Below, piece by piece: positions 42,856-50,793 of a stretch of DNA of 64,000 nucleotides (position 1 is the first letter of the stretch; each line of letters starts with the position of its first letter). A model generated the notes under the pieces. The model did no database searches and was not told the origin of the DNA. It worked only from the letters and a program-made list of their open reading frames with translations. Both the position numbers and the translations under genes were made by a program. The DNA is from Thermoplasmata archaeon (GTDB lineage Archaea; Thermoplasmatota; E2; JACPAO01; JAHFTW01): the NCBI GenBank assembly GCA_023269235.1, contig JAHFTW010000001.1, forward strand, positions 169,548 through 233,547, written 5' to 3'.

Positions 42856-43173
42856 CTAACGGGGGTTCGCGCTGCGGAAGCAGTCGCGGCAGAAGACGTC
42901 GCGGCCCGCGGTGGGCTTGAACGGCACCTGGGTGGCCTGACCGCAGCGGGTGCAGGTGGTGTCGAACATCGGGCGGTCGGCGCCCATGCCCGGGCCGTCG
43001 CGGCGGGGCGGGCGGTCGCCGAACGAGCGGGGACCAGCGGGGCGGTTCTTTGCGAAGCAGTCGCGGCAGAGCACGGGGCGGGTGCCGGAGGGCTTGAAGG
43101 GGACGGTCGTCTGTTTGCCGCACTCGCCGCAAACAACATCGAAGTCTTGGCGGGGGGGCCTGTCGTTGTACAT
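42856..43173 (-). CDS. Double CxxC zinc-binding protein
   Basis: A 105-residue protein made of two near-duplicate zinc modules, each CxxC-(x)n-PFKP-(x)n-CRDCF: CGECGKQTTVPFKP..LCRDCF and CTRCGQATQVPFKP..FCRDCF. They are joined by an Arg/Pro/Gly-rich linker. This matches the CxxC-x17-CxxC family seen across archaea and bacteria, of unknown function; the basic RGG-like linker suggests nucleic-acid binding. A CATATAGGGG-type box lies 60-70 nt upstream, so unlike most genes here it may have a 5' leader. Confidence 0.8.
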   Translation of the reverse strand: MYNDRPPRQDFDVVCGECGKQTTVPFKPSGTRPVLCRDCFAKNRPAGPRSFGDRPPRRDGPGMGADRPMFDTTCTRCGQATQVPFKPTAGRDVFCRDCFRSANPR

Positions 43174-43306
43174 TTCTACTACCTACTTGGGGAGACCCTA
43201 CGGCCTCCCACGATTTCTTCTGACTTCCATCCCCTATATGAATGGGTTGGATGGGGTGTTCCCAAGGGGAGGCCCAGGAGCGGCGTCTGCAAGTTGGCGG
43301 GGCGGC

Positions 43307-43342
43307 CTACAGTTTGAGGTCGGCCTTGACGAAGCCGGCAGC
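43307..43342 (-). pseudogene. Decayed copy of the sucD C-terminus
   Basis: On the minus strand these bases encode AGFVKADLKL and a TAG stop, seven of ten residues identical to the SucD C-terminus AQFVKTDLRL. The stop lies exactly 93 bp (31 codons) downstream of the real sucD stop and in the same frame. Nothing else of a second sucD remains. Confidence 0.6.
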
Positions 43343-43344
43343 AT

Positions 43345-43366
43345 CCGGGCCTGCAAGCAGGCCCGG
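43345..43366. repeat. Perfect 22-bp palindrome beside the sucD copy
   Basis: CCGGGCCTGC-AA-GCAGGCCCGG. In sucD orientation it lies immediately before the duplicated C-terminal segment. The rest of the 226-bp gap 43174-43399 shows nothing else except the possible promoter of the CxxC gene. Confidence 0.8.
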
Positions 43367-43399
43367 AGCAAACGCAGTTCCTGACTCCGGCCCTGCGGC

Positions 43400-44284
43400 C
43401 TAAAGGCGCAGGTCCGTCTTCACGAACTGCGCGATGTCCGTGGGGAACACGGCGACTTTGACGCCGGCCGCCTTGAACGCCGCGAGCTTGCTAGCCGCGG
43501 TGCCCTTGCCCTTCTCGACGAGGGCGCCGGCGTGGCCCATCTTCTTGCCCTCGGGCGCGGTCTGGCCGGCGACGTAGGCGTAGATGGGCTTGCGCTTGGC
43601 GAGGCCGGTGCGCTGGATGTATTCGGCCGCCTCCTCCTCGTGGCCGCCGCCAATCTCGCCAACAAGCACGATGGCCTTGGTGTCGGCGTCGTGCTCGAAG
43701 AGCTTCACCGCGTCCAGCAGCGTGGTGCCGGGGATGGGGTCGCCGCCGAGGCCGAGCACGGAGGACTGGCCGATGCCGGCCTCCGACAGCGCGCCGACGA
43801 TCTCGTAGGTGAGGGTGCCGGATTTGCTCGCCACCGCGACGGGGCCTGGCTTGAAGATGACGCCGGGCAGGATGCCGACCTTCGACTTCGGGCCGGGGCT
43901 GCAGGCGCCGGGGCAGTTGGGGCCAATCAGGGTGACGCCCTTCGCCTTGGCGTAGTTGACGAAGACGGCGGAGTCGTGGACCGGGATGTGCTCGGTGATG
44001 ACGATGACGACCTTGCAGCCGGCGTCCACGGCCTCGATGACGGCGTCCTTGGCGTAGGGCGCGGGCACGAAGATGAGGCTGGTGTTGGCCTTCGCGACCT
44101 GGACGGCCTCGGCGACGGTGTCGAAGACGGGGACGTCGTGGACCTTCTCGCCGCCCTTGCCGGGCGTGACGCCGGCGACGACGTTGGTTCCGAACTGCTT
44201 CATCTGGCCGATGTGGAACTGGCCTTGGTAGCCGGTGGCGCCTTGGACGACGATGCGGGAGTCCGATGTGAGGACGACGACCAT
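43400..44284 (-). CDS. sucD: Succinyl-CoA synthetase (ADP/GDP-forming) alpha subunit
   Basis: A 294-residue alpha subunit of the citric-acid-cycle ligase that makes succinate, ATP/GTP and CoA from succinyl-CoA. The CoA-binding QGATGYQGQFH segment is at residues 14-24, IGPNCPG near 122, and the phosphorylated His is in GEIGGGHEEEAAEYI. The ATG at 44284 lies 1 bp after the sucC stop. Downstream is a curious copy of its own C-terminus. Confidence 0.95.
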   Translation of the reverse strand: MVVVLTSDSRIVVQGATGYQGQFHIGQMKQFGTNVVAGVTPGKGGEKVHDVPVFDTVAEAVQVAKANTSLIFVPAPYAKDAVIEAVDAGCKVVIVITEHIPVHDSAVFVNYAKAKGVTLIGPNCPGACSPGPKSKVGILPGVIFKPGPVAVASKSGTLTYEIVGALSEAGIGQSSVLGLGGDPIPGTTLLDAVKLFEHDADTKAIVLVGEIGGGHEEEAAEYIQRTGLAKRKPIYAYVAGQTAPEGKKMGHAGALVEKGKGTAASKLAAFKAAGVKVAVFPTDIAQFVKTDLRL

Positions 44285-44285
44285 G

Positions 44286-45443
44286 TTAGATGCCTCCGGG
44301 GGTGGCCCTGACGATCTTGTACGCGGACGGGTTCTTGGCCATCTCGCTGGCCTTCTTGGCGGCGGCGTCGAGGGTCGGGGCGGTCTCCAAGCCGAAGGAG
44401 TGCAGAATCTCGTTGGCCTCCTTCGCGTTCGTGCCCTTGATGCGGGTGATGATGGGGAACTCGACGCCCTCTTTGCGCAGGACGGTGACGAGGCCGTTGG
44501 CGACGGTGTCGCACTTCGTGATGCCGCCAAAGAGGTTCAGGAACATGACGGCGGGCTTGGCCTTCTTCATGAGGCGGACGGCCTCGGCGACCTTCTCGGG
44601 GTTGTCGGTGCCGGAGAGGTCGAGGAAGACGCCGGCTTTGCCGCCGAACTGGGTCAGGGCGTCGAGCGTGCCCATGGTGAGCCCAGCACCGTTGGCCATG
44701 ACGCCGATGTTGCCGTCAAGCTGGACGAGGGCGACGCCGCGCTCCTTGGCCTCCTGCTCGAGGTCGGTCATGTTCTCGTCCTTCTGCTTGAACTCGGGGT
44801 GGCGGAAGACCGCGGAGTCGTTGAGGACGACCTTGGCGTCGCCGGCGACGACCTTGCCGTCGCGTTGGATCGCAAGCGGGTTGATCTCGGCGAGCTCGGC
44901 GTCCTCTTTGACGAAGAGCGTGTAGAGCTTGGCCATGACGCCGGCGAGCTGTTTCTGCACATCGGCGTCGAGGCCGGACTTGAGCAGGACGGCGCGGGCG
45001 TGGAAGGGCTGGAACCCGGTGAGGGGGTCAATCGTGGTCTTGAAGATGCGCTCCTCGGGGACCGACTCGATCTCGACGCCGCCGTCGGCGCTGAAGAGCA
45101 TGAGGAACTTGCGGGTGGCGCGGTCCACCATGATGCCGAGGTAGAACTCCTTCGCGAAGTCGAGCTTCTGCGCGACCATGACCTTCTTGGTGACGTGGCC
45201 CTTGATGTTGAGGCCGAGGATGCCCTTCGTGACCTCGCGCAGCTGCGCGGCGTTGTCGGCGAACTTGACGCCGCCCGCCTTGCCGCGGCCCCCGACCAGG
45301 ACCTGCGCCTTGACGACGACGGGGTAGTGCGCTTGGGCCATCTTGGCCTCGAGATCCTGCATGGACTCGACGACGAAGCCCTTGGCGCAGGGGATGGCGT
45401 GCTTCTCGTACAGCTCGCGACCTTGGTACTCGAAGAGATTCAC
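44286..45443 (-). CDS. sucC: Succinyl-CoA synthetase beta subunit
   Basis: A 385-residue ATP-grasp beta subunit. It starts NLFEYQGRELYEKH, has the ATP-binding VLVGGRGKAGGVK loop near residue 50, and the C-terminal FLNLFGGITKCDTVANGL segment. It binds nucleotide and succinate and pairs with SucD. GTG start at 45443, with a CTCTTATG box about 36 nt upstream, so a leader of about 10 nt is likely. Two-gene operon sucC-sucD. Confidence 0.95.
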   Translation of the reverse strand: MNLFEYQGRELYEKHAIPCAKGFVVESMQDLEAKMAQAHYPVVVKAQVLVGGRGKAGGVKFADNAAQLREVTKGILGLNIKGHVTKKVMVAQKLDFAKEFYLGIMVDRATRKFLMLFSADGGVEIESVPEERIFKTTIDPLTGFQPFHARAVLLKSGLDADVQKQLAGVMAKLYTLFVKEDAELAEINPLAIQRDGKVVAGDAKVVLNDSAVFRHPEFKQKDENMTDLEQEAKERGVALVQLDGNIGVMANGAGLTMGTLDALTQFGGKAGVFLDLSGTDNPEKVAEAVRLMKKAKPAVMFLNLFGGITKCDTVANGLVTVLRKEGVEFPIITRIKGTNAKEANEILHSFGLETAPTLDAAAKKASEMAKNPSAYKIVRATPGGI

Positions 45444-45475
45444 GATGGCGCCTCAGGCGCGCGACTTGGGAAGCC

Positions 45476-45483
45476 CATAAGAG
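45476..45483 (-). promoter_or_regulatory. TATA-like box for sucCD
   Basis: Minus-strand CTCTTATG about 36 nt before the sucC GTG. Confidence 0.45.
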
Positions 45484-45571
45484 GGTTGGGGGTTCCCTTC
45501 CTCGGCTTCGCGCTCGTTTGCCCATTCCGAACGTTTATGCGTCAACGCCAGCGTGGCGGCTCCGGTCCCTT

Positions 45572-45808
45572 ATGGGCTTCTTCGACCTCCCGACCGTCAA
45601 GCGCAACCCGACCGGCATCCTGGCCCTCGTCCTCTGCATCCTCCTCGGAGGCATTGGCACCATCATCATCGGCGTCATGGAGAAAAAGCAGAACGTCTGG
45701 ATCCTCGGCATCATCCAGATCGTCGTGACCATCGTCACGTTCGGCATCGGCGGCCTCTGGGCCTTGATCTGGGGCATCATGGTCTTCGTCCGCTCGACGA
45801 ACGCCTAG
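45572..45808 (+). CDS. Small membrane protein with two or three hydrophobic segments
   Basis: A 78-residue protein. Hydrophobic segments lie at about residues 15-36 and 44-75 and are joined by EKKQN, resembling a TM2-type or short helical-hairpin protein. Function unknown. The ATG at 45572 follows a GTTTATG box by about 37 nt; an upstream in-frame ATG at 45518 precedes that box and is less likely. Confidence 0.7.
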   Translation: MGFFDLPTVKRNPTGILALVLCILLGGIGTIIIGVMEKKQNVWILGIIQIVVTIVTFGIGGLWALIWGIMVFVRSTNA

Positions 45809-45830
45809 CCCCCGGAGTGAATCGCTTCGT

Positions 45831-45874
45831 CCTTCCTCCTTCCTTCTTTCCTTCTTCTCCCCCCATTCCGTCCA
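45831..45874 (+). terminator. Polypyrimidine tract
   Basis: A C/T-only run of about 40 bases (CCTTCCTCCTTCCTTCTTTC and onward) starting 23 bp after the stop of the small membrane protein. It fits a U/C-rich archaeal transcript 3' end. Confidence 0.45.
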
Positions 45875-45915
45875 GATTCCCCAACCTTTTCTCTGCGGCC
45901 GACTCTCGAAGGCCC

Positions 45916-46203
45916 GTGCAGCGCCTGCGACTCCAGCTCCGGCCGGGCGCCCGCACCGCAGGGGCGCTCCTCAACGTCCTCCCTTTGCCGGGGCTGGGCG
46001 CGCTCTGGGTCGGCTGGCGCAATCCCCACTCCCGCCTGCTGCGTCGCGGTTGGCTCCAGATGGTCCTCGTGCTCTTCGGCTCCTGGCCCCTCATCGTCCC
46101 CGGTGCGGTCGGCCTCGCGTGGGCCATCATGGACGCGGTCCGCATCGGCCAGGCTGAACTGTCTCCGCTGCCTCCCGCGGGGCCATCTGTAAAAGAGGGC
46201 TGA
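45916..46203 (+). CDS. Hypothetical small membrane protein
   Basis: A 95-residue protein starting at GTG 45916, 27 nt after a CCTTTTC box. A basic N-terminus (VQRLRLQLRPGAR) precedes two hydrophobic segments, GALLNVLPLPGLGALWVGW and MVLVLFGSWPLIVPGAVGLAWAI, separated by a basic loop, and a Pro-rich tail follows. No family recognised. Confidence 0.6.
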   Translation: MQRLRLQLRPGARTAGALLNVLPLPGLGALWVGWRNPHSRLLRRGWLQMVLVLFGSWPLIVPGAVGLAWAIMDAVRIGQAELSPLPPAGPSVKEG

Positions 46204-46239
46204 CGAGGACCATCGCTCCCGTTTGCACTTCGCGCAGTC

Positions 46240-46245
46240 TTTAAG
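46240..46245 (+). promoter_or_regulatory. TATA-like box for the coiled-coil protein
   Basis: TTTAAG about 64 nt before the ATG at 46306. Transcription should begin near 46267, leaving a leader of about 38 nt that carries a GGTGGAG ribosome-binding-like motif at 46292-46298, 7 nt from the ATG. This contrasts with the leaderless majority. Confidence 0.5.
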
Positions 46246-46305
46246 TCCGGCTCAGGCTGGGCGAAACAACCGCGACCCTCCGTCCGCGGATGGTGGAGAC
46301 CCCCC

Positions 46306-47304
46306 ATGTCAGCCAAGCCTGAGCCCAAATCCACGCCTGAGAAGACCGTGAAGGCCGCCGCGGCCGCGCCCGGAGTCTCGCCCGCGACCATCTCGCCCGG
46401 CGCCGACGCCAAGGACTCGGTCTACGACTCCGTCGCCAAGGAGCTCGCCACCCTCGCCACGAGCGACGCGCAGGTCAAGAAGATCGGCAGCAGCCCGCTC
46501 GGCGAGACCCGCGGCCAGGACGTCCTGCGCCTGCACGCGACCCTCAAGGGCATCGACCTCCTCAACGGCAAGGTCAACCGCGTCTTCGCGAGCCTGCAGA
46601 CCGCGCTCGCCGACCTGGACAGCCACCTCCACACGGACGCCACCTCGCTCACCGGCCAGGGCGACCGCCAGTCCTCGTCCATCCTGAAGGCCGTCGCCGC
46701 CGCCCAGGCGGACCTCAACGACGCCGTCAGCACCGCGCAGTCCACCCTGACCGCCGCCGTGAGCAAGGCCCAGTCGAGCTTGTCCGACCAGCTCACCAAG
46801 AGCACGGCCAGCCTCACCAAGACCGTGGACAGCGCCCAGTCGGCCCTGTCCGAGCAGCTCTCGAAGAGCACCTCCAGCATCACCAAGACGGTCAAGGACG
46901 CCCAGGCCGCGCTCTCCGAGCAGGTCGCTGAGGCCCAGACCGCCCTCTCCGGCGAGGTCGCCGAGAGCCTATCCGACCTGTCCGGCCGTAGCGACAACCT
47001 GCTCAACACGATGAAGGACTCCTTCTCGAAGGTCCTCAAGGCGACCGCCGGCAGCGAGGAGAACCTCAAGTCCCAGACGAGCTCGTTCAGCTCCGCCGTC
47101 GAGGAGCTGCTCTCCAACGTGCAGAACACCCTGCAGAAGCAGATCTTCGAGTTCCGCGAGGAGACCACCCGCCAGGTGGACAAGCGCATGAACCAGGCCG
47201 ACGTCGCCTTCGCGGCCGTCCGCGCCGACCAGGAGGTCATCAAGGCCCTCCTGACCGACATCATCAAGGACCGCATGGGCCGCGCCGAGCCGAAGTACCG
47301 CTAG
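46306..47304 (+). CDS. Long coiled-coil protein with 22-residue-type repeats
   Basis: A 332-residue, Ala/Ser/Thr/Gln-rich, almost entirely helical protein. Residues about 125-235 contain repeats such as AQSALSEQLSKSTSSITKTV and related units, predicting an extended coiled coil like apolipoprotein or phasin-type helical repeats. The C-terminal part is charged (EFREETTRQVDKRM). No membrane segment. Candidates are a structural, granule-associated or cell-surface-cytoskeletal protein; I cannot choose. One of the few genes with a leader and Shine-Dalgarno-like motif. Confidence 0.8.
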   Translation: MSAKPEPKSTPEKTVKAAAAAPGVSPATISPGADAKDSVYDSVAKELATLATSDAQVKKIGSSPLGETRGQDVLRLHATLKGIDLLNGKVNRVFASLQTALADLDSHLHTDATSLTGQGDRQSSSILKAVAAAQADLNDAVSTAQSTLTAAVSKAQSSLSDQLTKSTASLTKTVDSAQSALSEQLSKSTSSITKTVKDAQAALSEQVAEAQTALSGEVAESLSDLSGRSDNLLNTMKDSFSKVLKATAGSEENLKSQTSSFSSAVEELLSNVQNTLQKQIFEFREETTRQVDKRMNQADVAFAAVRADQEVIKALLTDIIKDRMGRAEPKYR

Positions 47305-47328
47305 GCGTCCCCTCAGGTTGGTTCCCCC

Positions 47329-48201
47329 GTGACCTCCAGCGTCCAGCTTCGCCTGCTCGCGCTCGCCCTGGTCGTGGCCTTCGCGGCCGCGGCGCCGGTG
47401 GCGGCGCAGGGCCAGGTCGGCCCCGCCATCTCCATCACGCCTGCGACCGGCGCGCTCGCCCTCAAGGACGGGCAGAGCCAGACGGTGTCGTGGACGATCG
47501 CGAACAGCGGCCCAACGAGCGGCTCCGTCACGGTGACGCTGACGCTCCCGACGGGCTGGACCGGCTCGCTCGCGGCCTCGGATGCCTCCTTTTCGCTTGG
47601 CGGCAGCGTGCCGCCGGCGATGACGGGCGGCAGCCACGCGGTGAACGTCATCGTAGCCCCCGTCGCCGGCAAGGCGCAGAACGGCACGCTGCGCCTGGAC
47701 GCGGTCGGGACCAACTCGGCCGGCCAGGCGAGCTCGGCCTCGGCCACGGTGGTCCTCACCTACATCCCCCCTCCCCCCCTCCCCCCCATCCCCTACGACC
47801 CGTGGCCGGCCCTGACGGTGTTCCTGGTCGCGTTGGCCCTTCTCGTCGGGTTCGGAGTCTACCTCTACAGCGGCAGCCGGGTCCAGCTTCGCCTCAACAC
47901 CCTCGAAGTGGCTGAGCGCCCTGGCGACCGGGCCACGTACAGCCTGCTCATCCAGAACACGTCGCGCCGCGTCCGCAAGATCGAGCTTCGCCTGAACGGG
48001 CTGGAGTCCCCCTGGACGGGCGCGCTCATGGTGCCGCACGTCCTCCTGGACGGCGAGGCCTCCACGGACATCCCGTTCTCCATCAGCATCCCCCGGGACG
48101 CGGCGCCCGGAGAGGTGCAGGGCTTCAAGGTCCAGGCGCGCCCGGCGGGCCCGTTCCTCTGGCTGGTCTCGCGCCGCGTCGTGACGCGCGTCCTCCAGTA
48201 G
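47329..48201 (+). CDS. Membrane-anchored protein with two beta-sandwich (COG1470-like) domains
   Basis: A 290-residue protein with GTG start. An N-terminal signal segment (residues 5-27) is followed by an Ig/NEW3-like beta domain (about 30-140), a Pro-rich hinge (IPPPPLPPIPYDPW), a transmembrane helix (about 160-182), and a second beta-sandwich domain (about 188-290). The pattern resembles archaeal NPCBM-associated/NEW3 domain surface proteins. Located 24 bp after the coiled-coil gene. Confidence 0.78.
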   Translation: MTSSVQLRLLALALVVAFAAAAPVAAQGQVGPAISITPATGALALKDGQSQTVSWTIANSGPTSGSVTVTLTLPTGWTGSLAASDASFSLGGSVPPAMTGGSHAVNVIVAPVAGKAQNGTLRLDAVGTNSAGQASSASATVVLTYIPPPPLPPIPYDPWPALTVFLVALALLVGFGVYLYSGSRVQLRLNTLEVAERPGDRATYSLLIQNTSRRVRKIELRLNGLESPWTGALMVPHVLLDGEASTDIPFSISIPRDAAPGEVQGFKVQARPAGPFLWLVSRRVVTRVLQ

Positions 48202-48330
48202 CGGACCGCGTCGAGGCGGGTCGGCTCCAGGCGCAACAGGTGGGTCGGTTCTCGAGGCGAATCCTTAGGCAACCAGAGTCCGCGTAGAATGCTACTCTTC
48301 GAGTGCAACCTGTGATTCAAATGCGCGGGG

Positions 48331-48336
48331 TTTAAG
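48331..48336 (+). promoter_or_regulatory. TATA-like box
   Basis: TTTAAG about 30 nt before the ATG at 48364, at the end of a less GC-rich 160-bp gap that shows nothing else. Confidence 0.55.
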
Positions 48337-48363
48337 TTTTCGCCCCGGGTCTTCCAGCCCGGG

Positions 48364-48882
48364 ATGCACATGGTTAGCCAACCCAAGGTTTTGGTGTTCT
48401 CGAGCACGCCTGCGATCGGTGACGTTGCACTGGCAACTGTCGGCCGCATCCGCGGTGAAATTCTTTCAAACGAAGCGAACGTTCCGATGGAGGGCATTGC
48501 TGTCCGCCTTTGGGATGCCGCATGGAAGCTGGCAGGCACCGTCAAGGCCGACAGCGCCGGCACCTTCCGCTTCGAGGGCATCTCGCCCGGCCACTACACG
48601 GTCTCGCTTGAGGTCCCCGCCGGCTACACCGCCGAGCGCACCGACAGCACCCTGAAGGTCGGCGCCAAGGGCGACCACGTCGTGCGCTTCCAGATGCGCG
48701 GCGCGAGCGCCCTCTCCGGCCGTGTCGTTGACGGCCCCATGGGCGCCCCCGCCGCCGGCGTCTTCGTGGACCTGGTGGACGCCGCGGGCAAGTTCGTTGC
48801 CCAGGGCACCACCGCAGCCAACGGCGACTACGCCTTCAGCGGCCTCAACCCCGGCCGCTACACGGTCCGCCTGCACAAGTAA
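48364..48882 (+). CDS. Protein with two carboxypeptidase-regulatory/Cna-B-like domains
   Basis: A 172-residue protein made of two transthyretin-like beta-sandwich modules (about residues 26-110 and 112-172), each with GTFRF/GDYAF followed by GxxPGxYTV. No signal peptide or membrane anchor is visible, odd for domains usually found on secreted proteins. The region up to residue 60 has slightly lower GC than the rest. In-frame ATG at 48370 is an alternative start. Confidence 0.75.
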   Translation: MHMVSQPKVLVFSSTPAIGDVALATVGRIRGEILSNEANVPMEGIAVRLWDAAWKLAGTVKADSAGTFRFEGISPGHYTVSLEVPAGYTAERTDSTLKVGAKGDHVVRFQMRGASALSGRVVDGPMGAPAAGVFVDLVDAAGKFVAQGTTAANGDYAFSGLNPGRYTVRLHK

Positions 48883-48892
48883 GGCGCCCGGA

Positions 48893-48937
48893 TCTCCTTC
48901 CTCCTTCCCCCCTTTCTTTTCGTCCTCGTTCCTCTCG
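48893..48937 (+). terminator. Polypyrimidine tract
   Basis: A C/T-dominated run (CTCCTTCCTCCTTCCCCCC and onward) beginning 10 bp after the stop of the two-domain beta protein; similar to the tract at 45831. Confidence 0.4.
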
Positions 48938-48976
48938 GACCGGCACTCCCTTGAGCCTGCGGCAGCTCGGCCCCTT

Positions 48977-49798
48977 GTGAAGCCCGTCGTCCTCGTCACC
49001 GGGACCTCCAGCGGCATCGGCCGCGAGGCCGTCGCCCACCTCCGGAAGGCCGGTGCCCTCGTCGTCGCCACCGCGCGCAAGGCCGAGTCCATCGCCGACC
49101 TGGCCGCCCCCGGCGAGGTGGAGTGCCTCGCCCTCGACGTGACGGACGACGCCCAGCGCAAGGCCGTCGTCGCGGAGGTCTTGGCCCGCCACGGCCGCCT
49201 CGACGCGCTCGTCAACAACGCTGGCTACGGCGCGATGCTCGCCGTCGAGGAGACGCCCGGTGACGCGATGCGCCGCATGTACGAGACGAACGTCTTCGGC
49301 CCGCACGAGCTCGCCCGCCTCGTCCTGCCCACGATGCGTCGTCAGGGCCACGGCCGCGTCGTCAACGTCGCCAGCATCGCCGGCCACGTCTCCGTTCCAC
49401 TCCTGGGCGCCTACTGCTCGACGAAGTTCGCCCTGCGCGCCCTGACGCAGGCGATGAACAACGAGGTCCGCCCCCTTGGCCTGCGCGCCTGCCTCATCGA
49501 GCCCGGCGTCATCAAGACCAACTTCGGCACGCACAGCCTCGTGGAGGCCAAGGCCGCCGGCGCCGACCTGGAGGGCCCGTACGGCCCCTACTATCGGCGC
49601 TGGGGCGAGATGCGGATGCTGGGCGGCGGCGCCCATCCTCGCGTCATCGCGCGCCGCATCGTGCACGCCTGCCTGGCCCAGTCGCCGCGTTTGCACTATT
49701 TTGGCCCGGTCCAAGCGAAGGCCGCCAACGTCGCCAAGCGTCTCCTCCCGGACTCCCTCATCGATTTCGGGATGCGGTTCTGGTTACGCGGGAAGTAA
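48977..49798 (+). CDS. Short-chain dehydrogenase/reductase
   Basis: A classical SDR of 273 residues. The cofactor motif TGTSSGIG is at residues 8-15, NNAG near 80, and the catalytic Ser near 132 with YCSTK near 145. Lack of an acidic residue at the end of beta-2 (VATARKAE) suggests NADP preference. The C-terminal 60 residues form the substrate lobe. The GTG at 48977 places the Rossmann strand at the N-terminus; the longer frame upstream overlaps the previous gene. Substrate unknown; FabG-like or retinol-dehydrogenase-like. Confidence 0.88.
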   Translation: MKPVVLVTGTSSGIGREAVAHLRKAGALVVATARKAESIADLAAPGEVECLALDVTDDAQRKAVVAEVLARHGRLDALVNNAGYGAMLAVEETPGDAMRRMYETNVFGPHELARLVLPTMRRQGHGRVVNVASIAGHVSVPLLGAYCSTKFALRALTQAMNNEVRPLGLRACLIEPGVIKTNFGTHSLVEAKAAGADLEGPYGPYYRRWGEMRMLGGGAHPRVIARRIVHACLAQSPRLHYFGPVQAKAANVAKRLLPDSLIDFGMRFWLRGK

Positions 49799-49801
49799 CC
49801 A

Positions 49802-50791
49802 TCAGCGGGAAGCGACGCCGCCCACGAAGACGGCGACCAGGTAGGCCGCCGCCCGCGCGGTGTTGCCCGTCGGGTCCAGCTCGGGGGCGCACTCGACGAG
49901 GTCCATGCCGGCACAGCGCGGGTCGGCCGCGACCCGGTGGACGAACTCGGCCGCCTCCGAGAGCGCCATGCCGCCGATGCCGGGCGCGCTGACGCCGGGC
50001 GCGATGGACTGGTCGAGAACGTCGAGGTCCAGGCTGAGCCAGAGGGTCTTCGTTCCCTTGCCGGCCTGGGCGAGGGCCGCCTGCGCTGCGGCCACGGCGC
50101 CTTTGGAACGGACCTGCTGCAGGGTGACGGGCTTGAGACCCAACTGCGCGGCCCGGTCGGCGAGCGCCTTCGTGTTGGCGAAGGGCCGGATGCCCGCCTC
50201 CGCCAGGTTGGCGGGCTGGACGGGATGGCCGTCGAGCTCGGTGAGGATGCGGCCGTAGGGGGTGCCGCTGGAAGGTTGGCCATCAACGGGGCGGACGTCG
50301 TAGTGGGCGTCGAGGACGATGAGGCCGACCGTGCCCCACTTGGCGGCGCGGGCCTGGCAGAGCGCCTGGACGACGGGAAAGCTCAGGCTGTTGTCGCCGC
50401 CCAGGACCACGAGGGGCTTGCCCTTCGCGAACACCTTCTGGAGCGCCGCACGCACCGTCTCGTGGGTGGCGAGGGTGTCGTCGGCGTCGAGGCCGTCCAG
50501 GTCGCCGAGGTCGTGCCAGCGCAGGCTGGCCAGGTCCACGCCGCGGTCCGGGTCGTGGCTCGCGAGGAAGCGGAACGCCTCCCGGATGCCGGTCGGGCCT
50601 CCGGAGGCGCCCTTGCGCCCCAGGACGGCGCCGTCGAAGGGGAGGCCGCACACGAGGACGTCGGCGCGGGCCGCGGCGGACTGGAGCTCCAGGAAGCGCG
50701 GGTCCTTCGGCCGCGTGCGGAGGGCGGGCCGCGAGGCGGGGCTGGGCGTGAAGGCCACGAGGAGCTTATCCGGCCGGCCGATTTGAGACAA
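49802..50791 (-). CDS. hutG: Formimidoylglutamase (arginase/ureohydrolase family)
   Basis: A 329-residue Mn-dependent ureohydrolase. The ligand motifs DAHYD and SLDLDVLDQ are present, but the usual GGDHS is GGDNS, replacing one histidine ligand by Asn. Being divergent from hutI and near hutH and hutU, it most likely hydrolyses N-formimidoyl-glutamate to glutamate and formamide. Agmatinase is the alternative from family alone. The TTG at 50791 is the longest start; GTG at 50758 is possible. Confidence 0.82.
   Translation of the reverse strand: MSQIGRPDKLLVAFTPSPASRPALRTRPKDPRFLELQSAAARADVLVCGLPFDGAVLGRKGASGGPTGIREAFRFLASHDPDRGVDLASLRWHDLGDLDGLDADDTLATHETVRAALQKVFAKGKPLVVLGGDNSLSFPVVQALCQARAAKWGTVGLIVLDAHYDVRPVDGQPSSGTPYGRILTELDGHPVQPANLAEAGIRPFANTKALADRAAQLGLKPVTLQQVRSKGAVAAAQAALAQAGKGTKTLWLSLDLDVLDQSIAPGVSAPGIGGMALSEAAEFVHRVAADPRCAGMDLVECAPELDPTGNTARAAAYLVAVFVGGVASR
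50766..50769 (+). promoter_or_regulatory. TATA-like box for hutI
   Basis: TTAT within CTTATC, about 26 nt before the hutI GTG at 50794. It lies inside the 5' part of the divergent hutG reading frame if the TTG start is used, which argues mildly for the shorter hutG. Confidence 0.45.
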
Positions 50792-50793
50792 TC

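Noticed and set aside
43307-43402. TAG readthrough (pyrrolysine) extending SucD to the second stop
   Set aside because: TAG is used as an ordinary stop by many genes here (gcvT, lemA, HIT, cgi121), and the intervening 30 codons show no conserved sequence.
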